A stretch of 64,000 nt of DNA, taken from the NCBI RefSeq assembly GCF_001280015.1, contig NZ_LGDV01000038.1, positions 327,335-391,334 of the forward strand, in the 5' to 3' direction. Numbering within the stretch: the first letter of the stretch is position 1; each line of letters begins with the position of its first letter. The position numbers and the translations under genes were made by a program. Below the pieces are notes generated by a model. It saw only the letters and a program-made list of their open reading frames with translations. It was not told the DNA's origin and searched no databases. The DNA is from Streptomyces sp. MMG1121 (lineage in GTDB: Bacteria > Actinomycetota > Actinomycetes > Streptomycetales > Streptomycetaceae). Positions 1 through 8,384 of this stretch are shown here, piece by piece.

Positions 1-294
1 CGCTAGTCGAAACGGACCCCGCACGGACCCCGGTGTCCAGTAGGTGAGCTTCCTCCGGAGCTCCGCCTGACCTGCGAAAACCCGTTGCCCTCCACCGTGG
101 CCCCGTACGGCGCCGTCAGCCTTCGCCTTCGCCTTCGCCGGCGTCGGCCTGTTCCTCGTCCGCGCCGACGGCTTCGGCCCGGTCGACGCCACCGGAGCCA
201 TTGACCCCACCCTGGCCCGCCCTTACCTTTTCGGCGTTCGCAATCACAGATGTTGTCCGAAATGCCGGACAGTGCTGTGTGGGAGGCGGTCCGC
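1..294. other. degenerate stretch, no intact gene
   Basis: No open frame with a start and a family signature spans this stretch. On the plus strand, frame 1 around 67-120 reads ENPLPSTVAPYGAVSLRL, which resembles the last beta-strand of secreted glycosidases. Frame 2 around 119-245 then reads GVGLFLVRADGFGPVDATG and stops at 296. Two adjacent protein-like pieces in different frames suggest the worn 3' end of a lost gene, but no family can be named. The short repeat of TTCGCC at 122-139 may be where the frames slipped. Confidence 0.3.
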
Positions 295-531
295 ATGAGC
301 CGCGATCCCCGCCTGTCGGAAGTCCCCGGCCACAGAGCCGATCCCCTGGCCCTCCAGCGCGCCGACCCGCACTTCCCCGCCACACCGGCGGCCGCCACTG
401 CTTCACGGCCACGGTCCCCGAGCAAGTGCCCCCGCCGAGGACGTATGGCCGGCATCCGCACCGCCTGGAACCCCGACGGCACCCCGGACCTCGGCGTGTC
501 CGTCGCCGACACCGCGAAGGAGAGTGTGTGA
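295..531 (+). pseudogene. remnant of a GH43 glycosidase, internally deleted and frameshifted
   Basis: The ATG at 295 opens frame 1 and gives MSRDPRLSEV and then DPLALQRADPH, which looks like the GH43 N-terminus, where the Asp of ADP is the catalytic base. Directly after it the family-like continuation RHTGGRHCFTATVPEQ appears in frame 3 instead of frame 1. From about 445, frame 1 resumes with GIRTAWNPDGTPDLGVSVAD and a stop at 529-531, which resembles the C-terminus of intracellular arabinan or arabinoside GH43 enzymes. The whole central five-bladed propeller (about 250 residues) is missing. I read this as an internally deleted, frameshifted pseudogene. The call rests on short recognisable motifs. 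Confidence 0.5.
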
Positions 532-532
532 G

Positions 533-1940
533 ATGAGACGTGTGTACGCCGTCCTGCTCGTCCTGTGCTGCACCCTGGCCGTGGCCCTGACCTCGGCCGG
601 ACCCGCTCAGGGCACCACTGACGATCACCCACGGCACGCGGTTCACGGACGCTTCGGGTGATCCCGTGCACGCCCACGGTGGCGGAGTCATCAAAGTCGG
701 CTCCTTCTACTACTGGTTCGGCGAGGACCGGAACGGCGACAACACCTTCCGCTACGTCGACGTCTACCGCTCCACCGACCTGAAGAGCTGGGAGTTCCGC
801 GCCCACGTGCTCTCCCAGTCCTCCGCCGCCGAGCTCGGCACCGCCTACATCGAGCGGCCGAAGGTCATCTACAACGCCTCCACCGGCAAGTTCGTGATGT
901 GGATGCACAAGGAGAACGGCGTCGACTACAGCCAGGCCCGCGTCGCCGTCGCCGTTTCCGACACGGTCGACGGCAGCTACACCTACCAGGGCGGTCTCCA
1001 GCCGCTCGGTCAGTACCAGTCCCGTGACATGATCACGTTCGTCGACATCGACGGCACCGCCTACCTGGTCTCGTCCGCCAACAACAACTACGACCTGAAC
1101 ATCTACCGGCTGACGGCCGACTACACGGGCATCGACAGCCTGGTCGCCAACCCCTGGCCCGGTGGTCACCGCGAGGCGCCGGCCCTGTTCGAGCGGGGCA
1201 GCGTCTACTTCATGCTGACCTCCGGCGCCACGGGCTGGAACCCCAACCAGCAGCAGTACGCCACCGCCACCTCCCTCGCCGGGCCCTGGACCTCCTGGGC
1301 GAACGTCGGCGACTCCACCGCCTACGGCTCGCAGACCGCCTACGTCCTCGCGGTGCAGGGCAGTTCGGGCACCTCGTACCTCTACACGGGCGACCGCTGG
1401 GGCAACTCCTTCGGCGGGACGGTGAACGACTCCCGCTACGTGTGGCTGCCGCTGACCTTCCCGTCCGCCACGTCGATGTCCCTGTCCTGGTATCCCGAGA
1501 TCACCGTCGACACCCGTGCCGGCACGGTCACCGGCACCAGTGCCACGTACCACACGCTGATCGCCCGGCACAGTTCCAAGTGCGCCGACGTGCCGGACCG
1601 GTCGCTGTGGCAGGGCGTCGCGGTCAGCCAGTACACGTGCAACGGCGGGACCAACCAGAAATGGTGGTTCAAGGACCTCGGCAACGGTTACTACACCCTG
1701 CTCGGCCGGGGCAGCGCGCTGTGCCTCCAGGAGGACGCGGGCAGCGTCACGCAGGAGGACTGCACCGGCGCCACCGCCCAGCAGTGGTCGCCGGCCGCCT
1801 CCGGGTCGTACGTCACGATCAGGGCCCGCACCAGCGGCGAGTGCCTGGACGTGTCCGGCGCGTCCACCGCCGACTCCGCCGCGCTCATCACCTACGCCTG
1901 CAACGGCGGCACGAATCAGCAATGGACGCGCGGTACGTGA
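533..1940 (+). CDS. secreted GH43 exo-beta-1,3-galactanase-like enzyme with ricin-type lectin domain (apparent frameshift near 615-621)
   Basis: A secretory signal peptide (MRRVYAVLLVLCCTLAVALT) is encoded from the ATG at 533 in frame 2. The enzyme lies in frame 3 from about 621 (TITHGTRFTDASGDPVHAHG), so a +1 shift near 615-621 separates them. The frame 3 start sometimes chosen, GTG at 666, falls inside the conserved HAHGGG motif and would remove the signal. Catalytic positions match GH43 subfamily 24: Glu in IERPK, Glu in HREAP, and Gln in YGSQTAY where most GH43 enzymes have an Asp. That subfamily cuts single galactoses from beta-1,3-galactan. After the catalytic domain there are three QxW-type ricin/CBM13 repeats (NQKWWF, AQQWSP, NQQWTR). 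The gene may be inactive for export, or the shift may be a sequencing error. It ends 7 bp from the convergent PL4 gene. Confidence 0.8.
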
Positions 1941-1947
1941 CGGTACG

Positions 1948-3627
1948 TCAGGCCAGCAGGTCGATCGCATCGATCGCCGTGCCCGCGCTGAGATAGCCCG
2001 TCGTCCCCGAACCGCTCACCACGTCGATCTTCAGCACGTTGTACTGGCTGGTGTCCGTGAGCCAGGCACTGGCCGGGACGCTGTAGGTGAACGTGTGGTT
2101 GTTGCCCCGGTACGAGCCCACCGTCAGGGACCGGGTGCCCGGCTGGGTGGGCGGGGAGGGGATCGCGGAGGTCCAGGTGCCGTTGACCGTGACCTGCGGG
2201 CGGCCGTTGGCGTAGGCCGTCGTCACGCCGATCCGCAGGGTGTGCGCGGCGGCTGCCTGGGCGGCGGTGAGCTTGAAGTGGACGAGCAGACCGCTGTTGA
2301 CGTCCTTCCACAGATAGCAGGGGAAGGCGGAGGTCTCGGAGCCGCTGCCGATCACCACGTTCCCGCTCCAGGCGGTGGCCCGTACGTCCGAGGGGTGCGC
2401 GTACGTCATCAGGTCCGCGTTCTTCAACCCGCTCGGCGTGCCGTCCCAGGTGCCGATCCGCCAGATCGCGTTCGCGTGGGACGGGTCGTTGGAGGACGGG
2501 ATCGCGATCGTGTTGAGCGTGCTTCTCGCGCCCGCCGACACGGTCACCTGTGTGCTGTATACCGCCAACTCGCCCTTGTGGACCGTCAGCGTGTATACGC
2601 CCGGCAGGACCCTGGACACCGAGAAGTAGCCGTCCGAGGCGCGTGCCGTACCCCAGTACTGCGCCGACGAGTTGGCGAGCCCGACCGTGTACGCGGACGC
2701 CGTGTCCCGCCCGGTGATGCCCACGCCGGCGACCCGGCCCCGGCCGCTGTCGGGGACGTACCCGGAGATGCCGAGCGAGTCGGCCCACGCGGTGGTCAGG
2801 GTGTCGTGGTACAGCGCGGACGAGGGTGCCCCGCCGTCGGTGAGGGCGATGACGTACGGGCCCTGGAGGCCGTAGCGCTCGGACTCGGTCTGGTTCTCGC
2901 CGTAGTAGAGGATCTCGTACAGCCCGCCGCCGTCGGCGCTCTGGTGGCGCAGCAGTGAGCGGTAGAAGGGGCCGCCGGAGGCCTTCTCGTGGTTGCTGCG
3001 GACGATCCACAGGCCGACGCCGCCGGTGGTCCAGCCGATGTAGTCGTAGTCGATGACCCGGTGTCCCGAGTAGTGCTTGGAGCGGGTCTGGCCGTCGGAC
3101 TTGGCGAAGACGTCCGAGGCCTCGATGGTGCTGGTGGTGTGGGTGTAGGAGTCCGGTTCGTCGTTGGGGAACAGGCCCGCCTTCACGCGCACGATGTAGC
3201 GGGTCGCCGTGACCGAGGAGTCGGCCTTGCCGGTCCACAGGTAGATGTTGTTCTCGCCGCTGCGGGCCGCGTAGTAGTGCCGCAGTGTGCCGTGGGCGAC
3301 GGAGACCAGGATGGTCGGGCCGGACTGGGCCAGGGTGACGGTGGAGGTGCCGAGGCCGGACTCGACGTGCGAGTTCTTGCCGCCGTAGCCCTGGTACTCG
3401 GTGCCCTTGTACACCAGTGAGGTCAGATCGCCGTTGGTCTTGCTGACCTTGAAGACGAGGCTCGCGCCGGTGTCGACGACGTAGTTCGAGCCGTCGTCGC
3501 TCCAGCCGAAGCCGGCCGCCGACGCGGCGGGGGCGAGCGGGCCGGCGAGGGCGGCCGCACCGGCGGCGGCCGCGGTGCCGAGCACGAAGGCGCGACGGGC
3601 GACTCCGCCGTTCGAGGATCCGGACAT
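1948..3627 (-). CDS. secreted rhamnogalacturonan lyase, PL4 family
   Basis: The 559-residue protein cleaves the rhamnose-galacturonate backbone of rhamnogalacturonan I by beta-elimination outside the cell. The N-terminus has twin arginines followed by an Ala-rich stretch (RRAFVLGTAAAAGAAALAG), a Tat signal. Three PL4 modules follow. The catalytic beta-sandwich spans about residues 39-285, with a Lys in TRSKHYSGH and a His in NHEKASGGPF at the expected active-site positions. An fn3-like domain covers about 290-375 (GRVAGVGITGRD). A C-terminal CBM-like domain begins at IWRIGTWDGTPSG. Length and order match fungal RG lyase B and bacterial relatives. It is transcribed divergently from the acetylesterase at 3850, which removes acetyl groups that block this lyase. 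Confidence 0.9.
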   Translation of the reverse strand: MSGSSNGGVARRAFVLGTAAAAGAAALAGPLAPAASAAGFGWSDDGSNYVVDTGASLVFKVSKTNGDLTSLVYKGTEYQGYGGKNSHVESGLGTSTVTLAQSGPTILVSVAHGTLRHYYAARSGENNIYLWTGKADSSVTATRYIVRVKAGLFPNDEPDSYTHTTSTIEASDVFAKSDGQTRSKHYSGHRVIDYDYIGWTTGGVGLWIVRSNHEKASGGPFYRSLLRHQSADGGGLYEILYYGENQTESERYGLQGPYVIALTDGGAPSSALYHDTLTTAWADSLGISGYVPDSGRGRVAGVGITGRDTASAYTVGLANSSAQYWGTARASDGYFSVSRVLPGVYTLTVHKGELAVYSTQVTVSAGARSTLNTIAIPSSNDPSHANAIWRIGTWDGTPSGLKNADLMTYAHPSDVRATAWSGNVVIGSGSETSAFPCYLWKDVNSGLLVHFKLTAAQAAAAHTLRIGVTTAYANGRPQVTVNGTWTSAIPSPPTQPGTRSLTVGSYRGNNHTFTYSVPASAWLTDTSQYNVLKIDVVSGSGTTGYLSAGTAIDAIDLLA

Positions 3628-3665
3628 GGGGGTGCCTCCTTCGGGGAGGTCCGGGGGAGTGCGGG

Positions 3666-3682
3666 TGTCAGGCAGACTGACA
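3666..3682. promoter_or_regulatory. inverted repeat in the PL4 upstream region
   Basis: TGTCAG and CTGACA form 6-bp arms with a 5-bp spacer, 39-55 bp upstream of the PL4 start codon. It could be an operator, or chance. No cognate regulator is encoded next to it. Confidence 0.35.
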
Positions 3683-3684
3683 GT

Positions 3685-3703
3685 GGAATCGCTTTCGCGA
3701 AAG
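3685..3703. promoter_or_regulatory. LacI-family-like operator upstream of the PL4 lyase
   Basis: Read on the minus strand, this contains CGAAAGCGATTCC, and it includes the perfect palindrome CTTTCGCGAAAG at 3692-3703. The core GAAAGCG-N-TT recurs on the plus strand at 3755, so both divergent promoters carry the same element. This is the usual form of LacI/GalR-type operators in Streptomyces sugar loci. The regulator itself is not in the window. Confidence 0.55.
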
Positions 3704-3753
3704 GGCTTGCGGAGATGGGTGCTTGATAATCAGGCGTACTTTGGCAGACGTCT

Positions 3754-3766
3754 AGAAAGCGTTTGC
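3754..3766 (+). promoter_or_regulatory. LacI-family-like operator upstream of the acetylesterase
   Basis: AGAAAGCGTTTGC lies about 85 bp before the acetylesterase start and matches the element in the opposite promoter (GAAAGCG followed by TT). It suggests joint control of the divergent RG-I genes by one LacI-type protein. Confidence 0.5.
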
Positions 3767-3849
3767 CTAAACCGGTACGGTCTCGGGTCGGCCGATGTGG
3801 ACCGATGTCAGCCGATGCCGAACGACGCCGATCGATGGAGGAGCCGCGC

Positions 3850-4935
3850 ATGACGCGCAGGAGACGGGTCAGAACCGCCGTGCTGGTGGCGGTCGCCCTG
3901 GGCGCCACGCCGACCGCGACACCCGCCCATGCCCACGGCGGCCGGCCGCTCGGCCCGGAGAACTGCACGGCGACCGGCTGTCACTTCGACGTCCCGCCCG
4001 GCACCTACGACGTCACGGTCCGGCTCGGCGGCGCAGCGGCCTCCAGCACCGGCATCACCGGCGAGACCCGGCGCTCCCTGCTCCCGCAGACCGCCGTCCC
4101 GGCAGGCCGGCACGTCACCCGCGGCTTCACCGTGAACGTCCGCACCCCCGAGGGCGAGCCGACCGGCCCCGACGGCACCCCCGGCCTGGACCTCACCCTC
4201 GACGGCTCCGCCCCCGCCCTCGCCGGCATCCGTGTCACCCCGGCCCTCCCGCACGCTCGAATCCGCTCACGCGGGGGGATCCCCGTCGCCCGGCAGATCA
4301 TCCTGATCGGCGACTCCACGGTCTGCGACCAGCCTGCCGCCCCCTACTCCGGCTGGGGCCAGCAGCTCCCGCAGTACCTGCGCAAGGGCCTGTCGGTCGC
4401 CAACTACGCCGACTCCGGCGAGAGCACGGTCAGCTACTTGGCCGATCCACGGCTCTGGGGCACCGTCCAGCCCCTGATCCGCCCCGGCGACCTCGTCCTC
4501 GTCCAGCTCGCCCACAACGACAAGACCACGGACGAGGCCACCTACCGCGCCGACCTGGAGGCCTTCGTCGCGGGCATCCGGGACCGCGGCGGCGAGCCGG
4601 TGCTCGTCACCCCCGTCGTGCGCCGCTGGTTCAACGCCGACGGCACCCTGGACAACGGCACGGCCCTGCTCGTGAACGGCCTCGGCGTCGACCTCCCGGC
4701 GGTCATCAGGTCCGTCGCCGCAGCCGAGGACGTCCCGCTGATCGACCTCACGGCGAAGACCAAGGCGCTGGTGGAGTCCCTGGGCATCGCGGGCTCCAAG
4801 GCGGTCTACCTCTACGACGAGGAACACGACAACACCCACACCTCCGTGCACGGCGCGACCGTCTTCGCGGGACTGGTCCGCGACGAACTGCTCGCCCGGC
4901 ATCTGGTGCCCGAGGGCACGGTGCGGGTGGGATGA
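3850..4935 (+). CDS. secreted rhamnogalacturonan acetylesterase, SGNH hydrolase
   Basis: This enzyme removes acetyl esters from rhamnogalacturonan. The start at 3850 has GGAGGAG 8 bp upstream and gives a short basic signal peptide ending near THAHA-like Ala residues (ATPAHAHGG). An N-terminal beta-sandwich follows (CHFDVPPGTYDVTVRLGG), as in many RG acetylesterases. The SGNH core follows: nucleophile Ser in IGDSTVCDQ, block II in DSGEST, block III Asn in QLAHNDK, and the Asp/His pair near DNTHTSVHG. It is divergent from the PL4 lyase and followed by the DUF2264 gene 65 bp downstream, so they probably share a transcript. An ATG at 3835 is a possible alternative start. Confidence 0.9.
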   Translation: MTRRRRVRTAVLVAVALGATPTATPAHAHGGRPLGPENCTATGCHFDVPPGTYDVTVRLGGAAASSTGITGETRRSLLPQTAVPAGRHVTRGFTVNVRTPEGEPTGPDGTPGLDLTLDGSAPALAGIRVTPALPHARIRSRGGIPVARQIILIGDSTVCDQPAAPYSGWGQQLPQYLRKGLSVANYADSGESTVSYLADPRLWGTVQPLIRPGDLVLVQLAHNDKTTDEATYRADLEAFVAGIRDRGGEPVLVTPVVRRWFNADGTLDNGTALLVNGLGVDLPAVIRSVAAAEDVPLIDLTAKTKALVESLGIAGSKAVYLYDEEHDNTHTSVHGATVFAGLVRDELLARHLVPEGTVRVG

Positions 4936-5000
4936 AGCCCTGGGGCGCCCCGACCGGAACCGGGGCGTCCCAGGTCCCGCCAGGAAGGAAAGTCACCGCC

Positions 5001-6719
5001 GTGATCGAACTGCCCGCCGACGACCGCGAGTCGAGCCCTTGCACCGGTTACACCCGCGCGCACTGGGAGGCCGCCGCCGACGCCCTGCTGGCCGCCGTCG
5101 CCCCCTACGCCACCCCCGACCGTGCCCTCTACCACCTGCCCGGCGACCACGTCAGCCACTCCGGCTACCTCTCCGACGGTCTGGAGGGATACGCCCGCAC
5201 GCTGCTGCTGGCCGCCTTCCGCCGCGACGAGACCGTGCTCGGCCGGTACGCCGAGGGCCTCGCGGCCGGCCCCGGCGGCAGCTGGCCGCGGATCGAGGAC
5301 CGCAGCCAGCCGCTCGTCGAGGCCGCCTCGATCGCGCTCGCCCTGCGGCTGACCCGGCCGCTGCTGTGGGACCGGCTCGACGACCCGGTGCGGCAGCGCA
5401 CCGCCGACTGGCTGGAGGACGCGCTCACCGCCGAACCCTGGCCGTGCAACTGGGAGTTGTTCCCGGTCACGGTCGGCGGCTTCCTCCAGGAGATCGGCCA
5501 CCGGCCGGAGGCCGCGCGCAAGGCCGTCGAGCGCGGGCTGGAGCGGATCGAGGGCTGGTACCTCGGCGACGGCTGGTACACCGACGGCGACGGTCGGAAG
5601 TTCGACTACTACAACGGCTGGGCGATGCATCTCTATACGGTCGTCCACGCATGGTTGGCGGGCGACGGTGACCTGCTTTCCGTGTACGGTCGACGGTTGT
5701 CCGTCCACCTCGCCGACTACGCCCGCCTGTTCGGCGGCGACGGCGCCCCCGTGCACCAGGGCCGCTCCCTGACCTACCGCTTCGCGACGGCGGCCCCGCT
5801 CTGGCTCGGCGCGCTGACCGGCCAGACCCCGTTGACCCCCGGTGAGACCCGGCGCCTGGCCTCCGGCGCGCTGCGCTACTTCCTCGACGGCGGCGCCGTG
5901 GACGAGCGGGGCCTGCTCCCGCTGGGCTGGCTCGGCCCCGACGAGTCGCTCGTGCAGAGCTACTCCGGCCCCGCCTCCCCGTACTGGGCCAGCAAAGGCT
6001 TTCTCGGTCTGCTGCTGCCGCCGGAGCACGCGGTGTGGACGGCGACCGAGGAGCCCGGCCCGGTCGGCCGTGCCGACGAGGTCAGGCCCGTGGCCACCAC
6101 CAACTGGCTGATCCAGAGCACCTGTTCGGACGGTCTTGTCCGGCTGCACAACCACGGCAGCGAGGACGTCCGCTACGACCCCTACTACACGCGGCTCGCC
6201 TATTCGACCGCGACCGTGCCCGACCCGGTGACGTACGACAACAGCGTGATCGTCGGCGGCGATCCGGGCCGCACGCGGATCGAACCGCTCGGCACCGGCG
6301 CGGGCTGGATCGCCTCCCGGCACACCGTGCGCGACGGGATCACCGTCACCAGTGTGGTGGCCGCCGAGGGCGCGGTGGAGGTGCGGGCCCATCTCGTCGT
6401 CGGGGCCGGTCCGGGGACGCCGGTACGGATCACGGGTTGGGCGGCACGGGACGGCCTGAGCACCGAACTCCTGCCGGTTTCCGGCCTGTCGGAGGACCTG
6501 ACCGGACAGACCGCGGCCGGCGGGGCCACGCTGTTCGTGGTGCTCGCCCGACTGACCGGCGAGCCGGACCCCCGGCCCCTCACGGAGCTGGTGTCCGTGC
6601 AGGTGGGGGAGGATCACACGGTGAACGTCCGCTGGGCATCCGGCACGGAGGACGTCTTCCGGTTCACGACGTCGGACGGGCGAACCGCAGGCGCGGCGTG
6701 GTCGGTGACGCCCCGGTGA
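5001..6719 (+). CDS. DUF2264 domain protein, probable carbohydrate-active enzyme
   Basis: The protein of about 572 residues has no signal peptide. I chose the GTG at 5001 because AGGAAGGAAAG precedes it by 8 bp; an ATG at 4932 overlaps the acetylesterase stop and is possible but has no ribosome site. It matches the DUF2264 family by its N-terminal helical repeat (residues about 15-330, with YHLPGDHVSHSGYLSDGLEGYAR and WPCNWELFPVTVGGFLQEIG-type segments typical of alpha/alpha toroids) and a C-terminal beta-rich part. The family often neighbours pectin and heparin-degrading genes, and its reaction is not established. Its position after the RG acetylesterase suggests it works on RG-I oligosaccharides in the cytoplasm. 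Confidence 0.75.
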   Translation: MIELPADDRESSPCTGYTRAHWEAAADALLAAVAPYATPDRALYHLPGDHVSHSGYLSDGLEGYARTLLLAAFRRDETVLGRYAEGLAAGPGGSWPRIEDRSQPLVEAASIALALRLTRPLLWDRLDDPVRQRTADWLEDALTAEPWPCNWELFPVTVGGFLQEIGHRPEAARKAVERGLERIEGWYLGDGWYTDGDGRKFDYYNGWAMHLYTVVHAWLAGDGDLLSVYGRRLSVHLADYARLFGGDGAPVHQGRSLTYRFATAAPLWLGALTGQTPLTPGETRRLASGALRYFLDGGAVDERGLLPLGWLGPDESLVQSYSGPASPYWASKGFLGLLLPPEHAVWTATEEPGPVGRADEVRPVATTNWLIQSTCSDGLVRLHNHGSEDVRYDPYYTRLAYSTATVPDPVTYDNSVIVGGDPGRTRIEPLGTGAGWIASRHTVRDGITVTSVVAAEGAVEVRAHLVVGAGPGTPVRITGWAARDGLSTELLPVSGLSEDLTGQTAAGGATLFVVLARLTGEPDPRPLTELVSVQVGEDHTVNVRWASGTEDVFRFTTSDGRTAGAAWSVTPR

Positions 6720-6924
6720 ACGCGGTGGCGCAGGACGCGGCGACGGGCGCGCAGACACGGGCGAGCGTGCAGTGAAGGCGCCGGCCAAGCGGTGCGAGAG
6801 CCATGCCGTGGGGGCGCAGGCGGGTTCGGAGAGGCCGCCGAGGCCGTTTGTCGTGGAACCGGGCCGGGTGGGGGCCGTCCATCGTTCGGCGGGTGCCGAA
6901 CCGTCCGGCGCCTAACGTGGCCGT

Positions 6925-7734
6925 ATGACCGCAGAGCCCACCGTGAACACGTTCGCCGGACTGCACCATCGTCCCGGGGAGCCGCTGCTGCTGCCCAACG
7001 CCTGGGACCATGCCTCGGCCGCCGCGCTCGCCGCCCGGGGGTTCGCGGCGATCGGCACGACCAGCCTGGCCGTCGCGGCGGCGGCAGGGCTGCCCGACGG
7101 CCAGGGCGTGACCCGCGAGCAGACCCTGCACCTGGCCCTCACCCTCGGCTCGGAGCCCTATCTGCTCTCCGTCGACGCGGAGGACGGTTTCTCCGACGAT
7201 CCGGACGAAGTGGCCGCACTGGCATGTCGGTTGTGGGCCGTCGGTGTCGTCGGCATCAACCTGGAGGACGGGCTCGGGCCGGCCGGCCGGCACGCCGCGA
7301 AGATCGCCGCGGTGAAGGCGGCCGTGCCCGGCCTGTTCGTCAACGCCCGCACGGACACCCACTGGCTGGGCGACGGCGACGAGAGCGACACCATGCGCCG
7401 CTCGGACCTCTACCGACAGGCCGGCGCCGACGGCGTGTTCGTGCCCGGGCTGAGCGACCCCGGCCGGATCGGCGCCCTCGTCCGGCAGCTCGACGCCCCG
7501 CTCAACATCCTCTACTCACCCACCGGGCCCGCCCTGTCCCACCTCGCCGATCTCGGCGTCCGTCGCATCAGCCTCGGCTCGCTGCTCTACCGGCGGGCGC
7601 TCGGTGCGGCGCTGGACGCGGTGGCCGACATCGCGGCCGGGCGGGTGCCGGGTGGTACGACACCGTCCTACGCCGAGGTGTGCGCGTCGGCCAGGAACGT
7701 CTCGGTGAGCAGGTCGGCGCAGTCCACGGGGTGA
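6925..7734 (+). CDS. isocitrate lyase/PEP mutase family protein
   Basis: The 269-residue (beta/alpha)8 barrel belongs to the PEP mutase/isocitrate lyase superfamily. Visible landmarks are PNAWDHASA near the N-terminus, the metal-binding SVDAEDGF, the NLEDG loop and VNARTDTHW. The KKCGH-type cysteine loop of true isocitrate lyase is absent, so a carboxyphosphonoenolpyruvate mutase, oxaloacetate decarboxylase or methylisocitrate lyase-like reaction is more likely. The exact substrate is unknown. Its last 67 bp overlap the 3' end of the oppositely transcribed hydrolase gene. Confidence 0.8.
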   Translation: MTAEPTVNTFAGLHHRPGEPLLLPNAWDHASAAALAARGFAAIGTTSLAVAAAAGLPDGQGVTREQTLHLALTLGSEPYLLSVDAEDGFSDDPDEVAALACRLWAVGVVGINLEDGLGPAGRHAAKIAAVKAAVPGLFVNARTDTHWLGDGDESDTMRRSDLYRQAGADGVFVPGLSDPGRIGALVRQLDAPLNILYSPTGPALSHLADLGVRRISLGSLLYRRALGAALDAVADIAAGRVPGGTTPSYAEVCASARNVSVSRSAQSTG

Positions 7735-8384
7735 TCCAGGACGCCGAGATGCCCGCCCGGGAACTCCACGAAGGCACCGCCGAGGCGATGGGCGAGGAAC
7801 TCGGTGGTGCGGTGCAGCAGTTGACCGCGCGAGTCGGCTCCGGCGGCGAGCGTGAGACGGGGCCCGGCGGCCGGGGCGGAGGGGACGTACGCGGTGAAGG
7901 GACGCAGGACGTGGGCGAGGAAGACACCCATCGGGGTCGCCGACTCGCCCTCGGCGGGCGGCCGCTCAGCCCCGTCGAGCTGTCCGATCAGCTCGGCGCG
8001 CCGCTCCGCCCCGTCCGGCAGCACCGACACACACGGCGGCTCGTGCGCCACCACGCCCGCGAGCCGTCCCGGACACCGGGCGAGCAGATCGAGGACGGCG
8101 ATACCGCCGGCACTGGTCCCGAACGCGTACGCCCGCTCGCCCGGCGGCAGTACCGTTTCCAGCACCCGGTGCGCGCCCTTGCTCCAGTCCGCCGGCCGCT
8201 GGTCCGGGACCGGCAGGCCGAGCCGCCCGTGAGCGAGCCCCAGCGGGTCGTACGTCACCACGGTGAAACGCTCCGCCAGCCGCTCGGTCAGCGGCCCGAG
8301 CCCCATGGGGTGTCCGGCCCCGCCCGGCACGAGCAGCAGCACCGGACCGCTGCCCGTCACCTCGTGGTGGAGTGCTTCAGTCAT
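7668..8384 (-). CDS. alpha/beta hydrolase
   Basis: The 238-residue alpha/beta-hydrolase fold has an oxyanion loop at LLVPGGAGHPMG, the nucleophile elbow GTSAGG and the catalytic His in FPGGHLGVLDHP near the C-terminus. No signal peptide is seen, so it acts in the cytoplasm; its substrate is not predictable. Its start codon overlaps the end of the upstream TetR gene by 8 bp, so the two are translationally coupled and the hydrolase is probably the regulator's target. At its 3' end it overlaps the convergent PEP mutase-like gene by 67 bp. Confidence 0.8.
   Translation of the reverse strand: MTEALHHEVTGSGPVLLLVPGGAGHPMGLGPLTERLAERFTVVTYDPLGLAHGRLGLPVPDQRPADWSKGAHRVLETVLPPGERAYAFGTSAGGIAVLDLLARCPGRLAGVVAHEPPCVSVLPDGAERRAELIGQLDGAERPPAEGESATPMGVFLAHVLRPFTAYVPSAPAAGPRLTLAAGADSRGQLLHRTTEFLAHRLGGAFVEFPGGHLGVLDHPVDCADLLTETFLADAHTSA

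Noticed and set aside
3..1970. 655-codon open frame on the minus strand across the GH43 gene
   Set aside because: It is antisense to recognised domains, has no family signature and consists of Gly/Val/Arg/Asp-rich sequence typical of shadow frames in high-GC DNA.
3795..5000. Long upstream extension of the DUF2264 frame through the acetylesterase gene
   Set aside because: The extension is Arg/Pro-rich shadow sequence; the ribosome site before GTG 5001 and family similarity mark the real start.
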